The notes under the pieces were generated by a model, which did not search any database, was not told the DNA's origin, and saw only the letters and a list, made by a program, of their open reading frames with translations. DNA of 64,000 bases, taken from the NCBI RefSeq assembly GCF_002844275.1, contig NZ_NXGX01000010.1, forward strand, positions 1 through 64,000, given 5' to 3'. This document shows positions 1-13,420 of this stretch, in pieces. Each line of letters opens with the position of its first letter. The first letter of the stretch is position 1. Source of the stretch: Thalassospira lohafexi. Its GTDB lineage: Bacteria > Pseudomonadota > Alphaproteobacteria > Rhodospirillales > Thalassospiraceae. The translations under genes and the position numbers were made by a program.

Positions 1-3000
1 ACCCGATCCGCCGCCGACGGAATCTTCGCCGTCGCCGCCATCAATCGTATCGTTGCCGTCGCCACCGCCCAGCGTATCATCGCCCGGTGTGCCGACATTC
101 TCGATGCCTTCAAAGTGGCTTGGCGTCAGGTCATCAACCGCCACCCCGGCAAGGGTTACCGTACCACCAGAAGGCAGCGTGATGACCGCGCCATCCGGCC
201 CATCTGACAGAAGCGGCTGCAAATCGGTCCAGGCTGAAATGCCCAGATCGGGCAGGGAAATCACATCGCTGCCAATGTCAAAATCACTGACCAGATCGGC
301 GTCATCGCCGTCTTCGAAGACGAAAGTATCACTGCCGCTGCCGCCCGAAAGCGTATCATTGCCATCGCCTGCGATCAGTCGATCATCGCCTTCACCCCCG
401 GTCAGGATATCGTCACCGGCACCACCATCAATGGTGTCATCACCTGCACCGCCGTCAATGCGGTTGGCATCATCCGACCCGGTCAGAGTATCGTCATCAT
501 CAGACCCGATAATGTTTTCGAAATTGGCAACCGTGTCTGAACCGGTATTGGCACCACTTGCCGTGCCTGCGGCCAGATCAACCGTCACGCCACCGGTGGT
601 GTTGCCCAGATCAAGGGTATCGGTGCCATCCCCACCATCAAGGTCGTCATTGCCAGCATCCAGCGTGACCGTGTCATCGCCTGCACCGGCATCAATCGTG
701 TTGTCGCCTGCCGATCCGGTGATATCATCATTGCCATCCGTCGCGATGACATTTTCAAACCCGTCGATGCTGTCGATCCCGGTTGCGTCGCTGCTTGCCG
801 TACCTTCGGCCAGATTGATGGTCGCGCCATCGGCACCAGAAAGATCAAGCGTATCGGCACCATCACCACCGGTCAGGACATCGTCGCCAGCCCCGGCCAT
901 GATCGTGTCATTGCCAGCCCCGCCGTCAAGAGTGTCAGCCCCTTCGCCGCCATCAAGGATGTCGTCATCCGCACCACCGTCGATAACATCCGCACCGGCA
1001 CCGCCATGGATGTTATCGGCACCATCACCGCCCGAAATGACGTCATCGCCGTCATTCGACCAGATCGTGTCATCCCCGGCACCACCATCAATGGTGACCT
1101 CGCCATAAGAATGGGTTTCGCTGGTCAGGTCGACAACGTCATTGCCCGCACCCGCATCGATATTTTCGATATCAACAATCGACGGATTGGCAGCTCCACC
1201 ACCGGCATGATCCCGATCCAGAATGATGGCGTCATCGCCGTCGCCCGCGATCAGCGTGTCATTGCCGTCACCGCCGACAAAGCTGTCATCTGAGAGGTTC
1301 TTGCCGGAAATATCGGCAACGTCGCCAGTTCCATCGGTGGTCGGGCTGCCGACATGGTCGGTCGTGTCGCCATCTGCGGCAACACGGTCGCCTTCGAACG
1401 ACAGAACATCATCCCCGGCACCGCCATCAATAAAGTCGGCCCCGTCGCCACCGGCAAGGGTGTCATTGCCGTCACCGCCCAAAAGGCTGTCATCACCGGC
1501 ACCGCCCGCAAGGACGTTATCGCCGACCGAACCGGTCAGCGTGTCATCCCCGGAACCACCAGTCGCACCTTCGATCCCGTCAAGGGTATCGGTGCCATCG
1601 GTCGCAATGCCTGTGCCGTTTTCAAGATCAACAACAACGCCGTCGGTCTGATCGGAATAATCAACGATATCATCGCCATCACCGCCCACCAGCGTGTCAT
1701 TGCCAGCACCACCCAAAAGCGTATCGTTGCCTGCACCGCCATCAAGGACATTGTCCATGTCATCACCGGCAATGGTATCGTCATGGTCCGACCCGATCAC
1801 GGTTTCAAAACCGTCAATCACGTCATTGCCCGCACCGCCAGTCGCGGTACCATCGGCCAGATCAACAGTCACACCTTCGTTAGCATCGGCATAAGACAAA
1901 ACGTCTTCACCTTCGCCACCGATCAGGGTGTCATCACCGCCATTGCCAATGACGGTGTCATTGCCTTCGCCGCCATCAAGGATGTTGGCGTTTTCATCAC
2001 CGATCAAGACATCATCGCCACCGCCACCGGTAACGTTTTCAATGCTTTCAAGGGTATCGTTGCCCGCTTCACCGGTCGCAGTACCTGCGCCCAGATCAAC
2101 TGTAACCCCCTCGGTCGTATCGGAATAATCGGCCGTGTCATTGCCATCGCCGCCGCGCAGGGTATCGTCGCCCGCACCACCGATCAGCGTGTCATTGCCT
2201 TCATCGCCGTAAATATCATCGTCGCCCGCCTGACCATCGATGATGTCATCGCTTTCAAGGGCGTGGATTTCGTCACTGATCTGGCTGCCAATGATATTGT
2301 CTTCGAACTCGGTGCCAATGATCACTTCATAGCCAAAGAAGTTACCCGGCCCAAGGTCGTCAACCGACACACCTTCAAGTGTGATGCTTTCGCCGTCCGC
2401 CAGTGTAATAACCGCATTGCCATTTGCATCATCGGCCATCTGATCGCGCAAGGTGGCGTAATCTTCGATGCCATAGGACGACAGATCGATCGTGTCTTGT
2501 GTCACATCAAAGTCGGTCGCGGTGTCATTGCCACCGCCCGGCTTGAGAACGATCACATCTTCGCCGTCGCCCGTGATGATCACATCATCGCCCGCACCAC
2601 CAAACAGCGTATCGTTGCCCGACCCACCATCAAGGGTATTAACCCCGTCACTGCCAACCAGCGTATCGGCATAATCGGTGCCAATGACACGTTCAAAGTT
2701 CCGAACGATGTCATTCCCGCCACCACCCGACGCATACTGGTTTACAAGGTCAACCGTAACACCTGCGTCAACGTTGGAATAGTCAACGGTATCGATGTCA
2801 TTCTCGCTATCGCCACCATCAAGGATGTCGTCGCCGGTATCGCCGTAAACCCAGTCACTACCAGCACCCGCCTCGACGATGTCATCACCTTCGCCACCAG
2901 AAAGTGTATCGTTGCCTTCTTCACCCAGAAGGACATCATTTCCGGCACCACCATCAAGGATGTCATTGCCTGCACCACCGGCGATTTCGTCGTCACCCGT

Positions 3001-6000
3001 TCCGGCATCAACAATGTCGTCACCCTGGCCTGCATTGATTGCATCATTGCCTGCACCAGACGAGATCGTGTTGTTCCCGGCATTGCCGGTAATTTTGTCA
3101 TTGAAGTCAGAACCAACGACATTTTCAATGTTGGTAAGGGTGTCCGTGCCCTCACCTGTTGCCGTTCCGGTCGAAAGATTGACGTCAACCGCATCGGTCG
3201 CGTTGCTGTAATCAACGGTGTCGGATCCATCACCACCATCCAGCACGTCATCGCCACCACCGCCGACCATGACGTCATCCCCGTCAAGCCCGCTCAGCGT
3301 GTTGTTTTCGTCATTCCCAATCAGGGTATCGTCGTGAAGGGTGCCGGTGATGTTTTCGATGCTATCAAGCGTATCGTCACCATCACCACCCGCCACAGTT
3401 CCGGTTGCAAGGTCGGCTGTGATACCGGCACTTTCGGTCGAATAGTCTGCGGTATCGTTGCCTTCACCACCCGAAAGGACATCTGATCCGGCATTCCCGC
3501 TTAGCGTATCGTCGCCAGCATCGCCCGAAAGGGTATCATTCCCGTCGCCACCCATAAGATGGTCATTGCCGTCGCCACCTGAAACGGTGTCATCACCATC
3601 AAGCGCATCAATGACGTCATTGCCCGCACCACCGGCAATATCATCGGCATCACTTGTGCCAAGACGAATAACACCAGTGAAATTATCTTCACCAAGCTGG
3701 TCAGCGCTAACACCCTCAAGCGTAATGCTGTCACCACTATCAAATGTAATGGTCAAATTGCCGTCAGCGTCGGAGCCGAACATATGCTCAAGGCTGCCGT
3801 AGCCAGCGATCTTAAATGGCGTCAGGTCAATGACGTCAGTGCTGACATCAAAATCAGTGATCGTGTCGTGGCCATCGCCCGGATTAAAGATGACCTGATC
3901 GTCACCCGCGCCAAGTGTTAGCGTATCATCGCCTGCACCCGCATCGAACGTATCGTCGCCTGCACCACCGATAAACGTATCGTTCTGCGCGCCCCCCATG
4001 AAAGTATCATCGTGGCTGGAGCCCTCGATTTCTTCGATACCTTCGAGGGTATCGGTTCCAGTTGCCGAACCGCTGACGGTATTTTGCGTTGTATCGACCG
4101 TAACTGCCGCGTCTGATTCGGCGTAACTTGCGCGGTCAACACCCTCGCCACCAACCAGAATGTCATCACCAGCCCCAGATATAAGGGTATCATTGCCAAC
4201 GCCGCCATCAATTTGGTCGTCGCCATCGCCACCACGAATGATGTCGTTACCAGCACCACCAAGCAGCACGTCGTCGCCGCCGCGACCATCGATGACGTCG
4301 TTGCCCGCGTTACCGGCCAGAGTATTTACGCCGCTGTCGCCACTAATCGTGTCATTTCCGGCCGAACCATCAACATTTTCAAAGTTCGCAATGCTGTCAT
4401 TGCCATCGCCGCTGACTGTACTGCTTTCAAGGTCTACGCTCACGCCGTTGGCATCAGCAAAGCCAAGCGTATCTTCGCCGTCACCACCATCAAGCGTGTC
4501 ATTCCCGGCACCACCGGCAACATAATCGTCGCCAGCCCCGGCCAGAATCGTCTCGTTGCCGTTGCCGCCGACGATGGTGTCGTTATGATCGGTCGCGATG
4601 ATCTGCTCGACGCCACTTATGGTATCGGTACCAATGCCCTCGCCGGTCGCAGTATTGTTCGCAAGATCGATATCAAGACCCGATTGCGCATCGCTGTAAT
4701 CCAGCGTGTCGGAACCTTCACCACCGACATAAGTGTCATCGCCCAATTCACCGACGAAGCTATCATCGCCAGCACCACCGCTTAGAACATCGTTCCCTGC
4801 ACCACCGGTAATGAAGTCGTTGCCATCGCCGCCATCAAGACGGTTATCGGCATCATCCCCGGTGATGGTGTCGTCATGCTCCGAACCGGTGACATTTTCA
4901 AATCCCGAAACGGTGTCATTACCATCAGCGCCAGTCGCAGTACCGTTCGCAAGATCAATATTCTGAGCACCATTGGCGCTGGAATAATCAAGCGTATCGG
5001 TACCGTCGCCGCCCGCAAGGGTGTCATCCCCCTCACCGCCGGAAATCACGTCATCGCCAGCACGCCCATCAAGGGTGTCATCGCCCGCGCCACCGCGAAG
5101 TGTATTGGTACCAGACGAACCGGAAATCACGTCATCGGCATCCGACCCGGTAACGTTTTCAATGCTAGTTAGAACATCCGTGCCTGCGGCCTTATCGACA
5201 CTGCCAATATCAAGGTCGACATCAACACCGGTTTGGCTGTTGCTGTAATCGACGGTATCAGCACCTTCGCCACCATCAATGACATCGTCACCGGCACTAA
5301 CGTTAAAGGTGTCATCGCCACCGCCACCTAGCATGGTATTATCGGCATCCGACCCGGTAATGTTGTCACCAAGAGTACTGCCGATAACATTTTCAACATT
5401 GAGAACCGTGTCGCCGGTCGTATCGTCTGTTTCACCCGTGGCAAGACTGATTTCAACCGCATCGCTCGCATTGGCGTAATCGACAGTATCAATGCCATCG
5501 CCACCATCAATCAGATCTGCACCGGCGCCGCCAACAAGGCTGTCATTCCCAGCACCGCCTAACAGCGTATCATTGCCCGCACCGCCCGAAATCAGGTCAT
5601 CACCGTCTCCGCCATCAAGAACGTTGGCCAATTGGTTCCCGGAAATGCTGTCATCAAAATCACTGCCTGTCAGATTTTCAACGTTCAAAATCTGATCGTT
5701 GCCCATCCCCGAAACAGTGCCAAGCGCAAGATCCGCATCAACTGCACCACTCGCGTCGCTGTAATCAACTGTATCGCGACCCGATCCACCCGAAATCACA
5801 TCATCGCCTTCGGTGGCAATCAGGATATCGTCACCCGCACCGGCGCGAAGTTCGTTGTCGCCAGCATCGCCTTTAAGGGTATCGGAATGGTTTGAACCGA
5901 TAACATTTTCGATATCGCTGAGGGTATCGTTGCCGGCACCACCGGTTGCCGTCTGTTCAGACAGATCAACATTTACACCGCTGGTCGACGACGAATAACT

Positions 6001-9000
6001 GGCAGTATCTTCGCCATCGCCACCGATAAGTGTATCGTCACCATCCAGACCAGACAGAACGTCGTCACCAGCACCACCATCCAGAACGTTGTCGCCATTA
6101 CTGCCGCTCAGGCTGTCATTCCCGGCACCCGCAACCACATTTTCAACATTACGTAACGTATCGTTGCCAGATGTCGCCGACACGTTCCCTGTTTTCAGGT
6201 CAACCGTTACGTCGTCTGTTTCATCACTGTAATCGGCGGTATCTATGCCATCACCGCCATCAAGAACGTCGTTCCCGTGCCCGCCGATCAGCGTATCGTC
6301 ACCGGCACCACCCTGAAGAAGATCACTATCTTCAAGGCCGTAAAGCGTGTCGTTGCCGTCCAGACCAGACAAGGTGTCCTCGCCATTGGTCCCATACAAC
6401 ATGTCGTCACCCGATGTGCCAACGATGTCGCGTACGCCAATGAAGTTGTCTGCCGAGATGTCGTCAATACCGACACCTTTAAGAACCATGCTGGTGTCGT
6501 CACCGAAATCGATGACAAGATCACCATTTTCGTTTTCCGACATCATCTCATAGAGCTGGCCATAACTTTCGACCGGCAATTCGGTTACATCAATCTTGTC
6601 GGACGACGCACTGAAGTCCGTGACCGTATCATTGCCATCGCCAATCGCGATTTTGTAAACATCAGCACCCGAACCACCGCTCAGGGTATCATCACCGGCA
6701 CCGCCGCGGATCGTATCACTACCACTTCCGGCATTGATAACATTCACCCCGTCGTCGCCCGTAATGTCGTCAGCACCAGCGGAACCAATGACATTCTCGA
6801 CAGCGCTCAGGGTATCTGTGCCGCTTTCGCTGGTTGCTGTACCCTCGGCAAGATTGATCGTAACCGGTTCGCTTGCGCTATAATCGACAGTATCTGTGCC
6901 ATCGCCACCTTCGATGATGTCATTTCCGGCACCACCAAGAAGTGTGTCGTCACCAGCACCGCCGTCTATCGAGTCATCACCCGCACCGCCAGAAATGACA
7001 TTGCGACCATCATCACCGATCAAGGTATCGTTGTAATCCGACCCGGCAATATCCTCAATATTGGAAAGCGTATCATTGCCAGCTGCACCAGATGCATTTC
7101 CCGCAACAAGATCAACGGTTACCCCACCTTCTGCATCGCTGTAATCAGCAAGGTCCGTTCCGCTGCCACCCGCAAGAGTGTCATCGCCTGCACCACCAGA
7201 AAGGGTGTCATCACCGGCACCGCCGTCAATCAGATCATTACCCCCACCACCGGCAAGGTCGTCACCACCAGCACCACCCCAAATGGTATTTGACTGATCG
7301 TCACCTGAAATGATGTCACGCTGCGCCGACCCGATAACGTCTTCGATATTACTTAGGGTATCGGTTTCGCCACCATTAACCGAACCGGTACCGGCAGCAA
7401 GGTCAACTGTAACGCCAGTGGTCGCGCTGTAATCAACCGCATCTTGACCATCTCCACCATCAAGGATATCGCTGCCGTCGCCGCCCGACAGGGTGTCATC
7501 GCCAGCACCACCAAAGACAGTATCATCACCGTCGCCTGCCGAAATGGTGTCATTTCCACCAAGACCGTCAATAACTTCGTCAAAGTCGGTACCATTAATG
7601 ACGTCGTCACCTTCGGTCGCACCAAGCGTTTCAAGGTCGACAAAATTGCCAACTGTCAGTTCTTCCGGCGAAACGCCTTCCAGGGTAAGGATCTGATCGT
7701 TGATCGTAATGACAGCATTACCATCATCGTCAATGCCGATCTTGTTCTGAAGGGCTTCCCAATTTGGAATACCAAAGCTGGAAAGATCAATTTTGTCTTC
7801 TGACGGATCAAAGTCCGTAACTTTGTCTTCGCCAGAAGTTTGATTAAACACAAAGGTATCCGCGCCAGCGCCACCAGTCAGAACATCTTGACCGGCACCA
7901 CCGTCAATCGTGTCGTCGCCAGCACCACCAGAAAGGGTGTTTTTGGCAGCTGATCCGCGCAGAACATCGTCGTGATCAGAACCAATGGCATTCTCGATCT
8001 CGCCAAGGGTGTCGTTCCCATCTGCACCAGTTGCGGTACCATTTCCAAGATCAACCGAAACACTGCCCGCAGCATCGCTGTAATCGACTGTATCCCAACC
8101 AGTGCCACCCAACAGGGTATCGTCGCCTTCACCACCGATCAGCGTATCATTCCCGCCACCGCCTTTAAGCGTGTTGACCTGATCATCACCTGACAGAATG
8201 TCGTCGTAGCCCGATCCAGTAACATTTTCAAAATTACTGAGGGTGTCAGTATCTGTACCGTTAGTTCCGGTTCCAGCCTCAAGATCGACAGTAACGCCTT
8301 TGGTTTCGCCCTGATAGGAAACGGTATCCTGACCATCGCCCCCATCAAGGGTATCAGCCCCCGTACCGCCGTTAATCACGTCATTATCAGCACCGCCGTC
8401 AATAACGTCGTTACCCGACCCACCGCTGATGGCATCTTTTCCATCACCACCGGAAATCGTATCATTGCCAGCACCACCAAAGACGGTATCGTCACCACCC
8501 TTGGCGTCGATCACATCACTGCGGTTGGTTCCGGTAAGGTCATCTCCGGCTTCGGTGCCTTCCAGTGACCGGATGCCGACAAAGTTCTTATAGGTCAGGC
8601 TATCAGGATCAACACCGTCAAGCGTGATAACCGCATCACCGATGGTGATCGTGGCATTACCGGCTTCGTCTTCGCCGATGAAATCAACGATATCGCCAAA
8701 CAGCTCAAGATCTTCAATTCCCTGGATATCGATCACATCATTGGCTGGATCGAAATCGGTAATCAGGTCATTTCCGCTATCGGCACTGACAACAAAGGTG
8801 TCATCGCCCGCACCACCCGAAAGAGTATCATCACCGCCGCGTCCATCAATCGTGTCATCCCCGGCACCGGCCAAAAGGATGTCATCGCCTGAGCTACCGA
8901 GCATGGTATCGTTAAAGGCTGAGCCTTCTACCTGCTCAAACCCGGAAATTTGGTCAACAAAGTCGCTGCCGGTTACAGTACCTGCCTCAAGATCAACTTT

Positions 9001-12000
9001 GACACCCGGGGTATCGCTGCCAGACGAATAGCTCAATGTGTCCGAGCCATCGCCACCGATCAGTGTATCGTCGCCCGCGCTGCCAAATACCGTGTCGTCA
9101 CCAGCACCGGTATCAATCAGGTTATCTTGTGAATCGCCACGAACAACGTCATTGCCGTCACCGGTCAGGACGTTTTCCATGCTCGACAGACTATCACTGC
9201 CATCGCCGGTTGCCGTACCTTGTGAAAGGTCGACATTCATGTCACCCGATACATCGCGATAGTCAGCAGTATCAACACCATCACCACCGACCAGTGTATC
9301 GTCACCAGCACCACCTGACAGCGTATCATCGCCGCCAAGCCCCATCAGGATGTTATTGCCGTCATCACCCGTAATTGTATCGGCATTCGTCGAGCCACGG
9401 ACATTTTCAAAATTGCTAATGCTGGACGTGCCGCTATCGGTGATCGCCGTGCCGTCTGCCAGGTTTACATTCAAGCCGGTCTGGGAGTTGAAACTGACGG
9501 TATCGTTGCCTTCTCCGCCATCAAGCGTATCGCTTCCGCCACCGCCATCAACCAAGTCATCGCCAGCACCAGCATTGAAATTATTATCGTCTCCGGTCCC
9601 CAACAACTGATCGTTACCAGCGCCGGTAATAATATTTTCAATGCCTGAGACGTTATCAGTTTCACCTTTGGTGCTGTCTGAAACAACGCCCGTGCCAAGA
9701 TTGACTTTCAGCCCACCTTCCCGCGCACTCAGATCCAGCGTATCGGTACCTTCGCCACCGATATAGACGTCATTGCCATCTTCCCCGACAAACAGGTCGT
9801 CGCCCGCACCGCCGTCAAGCGTATCATTGCCGCCACGCCCGACAATGGTGTCATTGCCATCACCACCGCGCAGCACGTTGGTGCCACTGTCGCCATACAA
9901 CTCGTCGTCATAGTTCGACCCGATGACGTTTTCGATGCGATCGAGGATGTCATTGCCATCGGCACCGCTTGCCGTTCCGGCCTCAAGGTCAACCGTGACA
10001 CTGCCATCCGTACCGGAATAATCAACGGTATCAATACCTTCCTGACCGCGCAGGGTATCATTGCCTGCACCGCCGGAAACTGTATCATCGCCATAGCCGC
10101 CCGACACAACGTCATCGCCGGCACCACCGCCAAGGGTGTCATTGCCGCCATAACCATAAATCGCGTCATTGCCGTCTGTGCCGCCCCCGGCATCGTCGCC
10201 TTCGGTTTCAAAGATGCGGCCAAAACCACGGAACTGGTCCGCAACAAGGCTGTCGCTGGTGACACCTTCAAGGGTCAGAACACCCTGATCACCAAAATCA
10301 ATAACCGTATTGCCATTGCCGTCGTCACTCATCATTGACTGGAGCGTGGCAAAATCCTGAATGCCAAGCTGCGACAGATCGATGATGTCTTCGGAACCAG
10401 TAAAATCAGTAATCGTGTCGTTGCCGAAATTCTCGGTCAGTTCGAAATCATCTTTGCCCGAACCACCGGTCAGGATGTCATCACCCGCCCCGCCAGTCAG
10501 GGTGTCAACACCGGCACCGCCGTCGAGCACGTTATCGCTATCGTCGCCGGTAATGTGATCGTCATGATCAGAACCAACGACGTTTTCAACCATCTGCACG
10601 ATGTCGTTGCCCGCACCGCCGGTCGCGGTATTTTGCGAAAGATCAACAGTTACCGCGCCGGTTGCGTCGCTGTAGCTGGCTGTGTCAACACCATCACCGC
10701 CCTGGATGTGGTCATTGCCAGCACCGCCGCGCAGGAAATCATTGCCCGAACCGCCCTGCATGACATCGTCGCCAGCACCACCAACCAGAAGGTCGTCACC
10801 CTGACCACCCTGCATGACGTCATCATCGGCACCGCCATACAGGCTGTCATTGCCGTCACCGCCCTGAAGCAAATCCTTGCCGTCTTCACCGCGCAGGACA
10901 TCATCGCCAAGACCGCCCTGAAGGACGTCATCGCCGCTATTGCCGTCAAGGCTGTCATCACCGCCGCCGCCCTGAAGCGTATCATCTCCGGCACCACCGC
11001 CCAGAATGTCGGCATTTTCCGTCCCCTGAACGACGTCTTTGCCAGATGTCGGGGTGTTATCATAAATGTTTGAACCGTCTTCACCGTCGGCAGTATCGGT
11101 TACGTCAGTATCGGTATCAGCTTCACCCTCGGCACCTTCACCGGTTTCTGCTTCATCCGTTTCAGACTCATTTTCGGTCCCAGAATCACCTGAACCAGTG
11201 TCTTCTGAGCTAGTGTCGTCGTCCCCCGATGCATCCTCACCAGACGCGTCATCGCCTTCACCAGCGTCGCCAGTTTCTGTTTCTTCTGTTTCAGTATCGC
11301 CGCCATCAGCGCCGTCTGTTTCGCCAGTTTCTGTTTCACCGGATTCAGCTTCACCAGTTTCAGACTCATCGGATTCCTGACCACCTTGCGCACCAGCTTC
11401 AAGACCGGGGGTCGTGTTGTCCTGTTCCGTCTGACCGGCTTCGTCGCCGCTTTCGTCGGTTGTCTCTTCTGGTTCTTCGTCCGAACCGTCGTCAATACCG
11501 GTACCAGAAGTATCATCACCGGCACTTTCGTCTCCGGTTTCAGTATCATCTTCGTCGTCGCCGTCCGCGCCGGTTTCCTCTTCGGATATGGTATCAGAGG
11601 CATCATCACCTGCGGCCTCGTCCTCAGACTCCCCGCCATCCGTCGTTTCGCCGTCGGTCGCACCGGAATCGCCCGCACTGCCCGACCCGGTATCTGTGTC
11701 GTTCTCACCCTCGGAACCAGTGTCAGTGTCAATGTCAGAGTCAGTGTCGCCATCGGCACCATCGCCGGAGTCACTGCCATCCGTTTCGCCAGAATTCAGC
11801 GTATCATCGCTACCCGAACCGGATGTTTCGTCTGACCCACTGTCCCCTGTCGTACCTTCACCGGTTGAACCTTCTTCTTCGGACTCAGCGCCAGTCTCAT
11901 TGGCATCGGTGGTGTCACTACCTGTTGAACCACCGGTATTCTCTGTTTCGTCACCTGATCCGTTTTCCGTACCTGTGTCGGAATCGGTGTCGGGACCGGA

Positions 12001-13420
12001 ATCGCCCCCGTCTTCCGAATCACCGGAATTGGCCTCGCCCGAGGGGGTATCTTCCGCTGTTTCAGAACTGCCTGACTCACCGGTGCTGTCATCTGCACCG
12101 GTCTCATCATCCGAATTTTCTGTGGTATCTGTGTCGGTGGCGTTGTCTTCGGCAGCATCATCGCCCGATCCAGATGCATCGCCGTCTGCGCCCTCAGACG
12201 TGGTGTCATCGGTCTCATCAGTTTCGCCCGACGTACCGGTGTCACTATCACTGGAATCACGACCACTGGCATCATCGCCACTGGTTTCGCCGCCACCGGA
12301 TTGCGTTTCCTCGCCATCTGAACTGTCGGTCGAATCATCTTCTTGCGACTCACCTGACGCGCCATCACTGCCATCGGCAGCACCTGTTTCATCACCACCG
12401 TCAGTCTCGTTGGTTTCCGTATTGTCCCCGGAGTCCCCAGAAGCACTGTCATTGGTTTCGTCGGCTGTTGCGTCGCCGGATCCGGTTTCATCGCCATCGC
12501 CGGAAGCAGCATCATCACCAGACGTATCGTCAGACGAGTTGCCCGACGTCTCTTCGCTGGCGTCATCGTCGGCAATGGTTTCGGCTGCACCGCTGTCCAT
12601 GTCAACATGGACGCCCTGCTCGGCATCACTGTAATCAAGCGTATTTTCGCCCGATCCACCGTCAATTACATCGCTGCCATCACTGGCGGCAAATGTGTCA
12701 TCCCCGGCACCACCCGACAGGCTGTTGTCACCATCGTCGCCGCGCAGAACATCATTGCCCGATGTACCACGCAGATTTTCAATGTCGCTAAATTCGACGC
12801 GATTCGCCCCTGACACATCTGTCGCGCGGCCTTGCGCGATATCGGCATCCATGCCATCGGCGGCCCCGTCAAGCGACAGGGTATCTTCGCCGTCACCGCC
12901 GACAACAGCGTCCGCACCACCGCCAGACGAGATCACATCGTCGCCAGACGTTCCGGCAATCGTGTCATCACCTGCTGTGCCGTCAATGACATTGGCGTCT
13001 TCGTCGGCCGCACCTGCGACCCCGCCATCTTCATTGGTCGAACCGCTGGAAACGGAAACATCGGAAATCTGCGGGGCAGCCACCAACGAAACATTGGCAA
13101 GATCAGCCTTGCTGACACCTTGCAGAACCAGAATATCACCGGTCGCAAAGGTGATAACGGTATTACCCGCACCATCATCGACAGCAAGTGACATCAAATC
13201 ATTAGCGTTATTCACACCAAGATCGGTCAGCGCCAGTTCGTCTTCGTCTATGGAGAAATCGGTAATTGTGGTTTTCGCAAAACCACTTTCGAGCACAAAG
13301 GTATCACGCCCGGCACCACCGGTAACTTCATCTTCGCCCTCGCCCGGCTCAAGAATGTCGTTACCGTCACCGCCAACCAGCGTGTTGTCTTGTGAATCAC
13401 CCACCAGAACATCGTCATAG
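1..13420 (-). repeat. tandem RTX nonapeptide and beta-roll module array
   Basis: By eye there are about thirty DYS...VDL...TATG modules, roughly one per 95 residues outside the acidic segment, each with several GGxGxD nonapeptides. Eight 'DFD' modules lie near 90-340, 2300-2580, 3660-3905, 6430-6690, 7610-7860, 8550-8810, 10210-10460 and 13080-13320. Their mutual similarity at DNA level (for example recurrent runs encoding GGAGDDTL) makes this a recombination-prone and assembly-prone tract. Confidence 0.85.

Noticed and set aside
1354-3486. 710-codon plus-strand open frame, repeat-rich (GVIAxT... pattern)
   Set aside because: It is the exact antisense of the RTX repeats; its regularity comes from the opposite frame, and there is no ribosome site or recognisable domain.
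11229-12791. 520-codon plus-strand frame rich in His/Arg/Pro
   Set aside because: Antisense shadow of the acidic segment; composition is implausible for a protein and the opposite frame is coherent.
1-13400. Periodic DNA repeats that could suggest a CRISPR or satellite array
   Set aside because: The period is that of coding nonapeptides, the units are not identical, and no spacer or cas gene exists.
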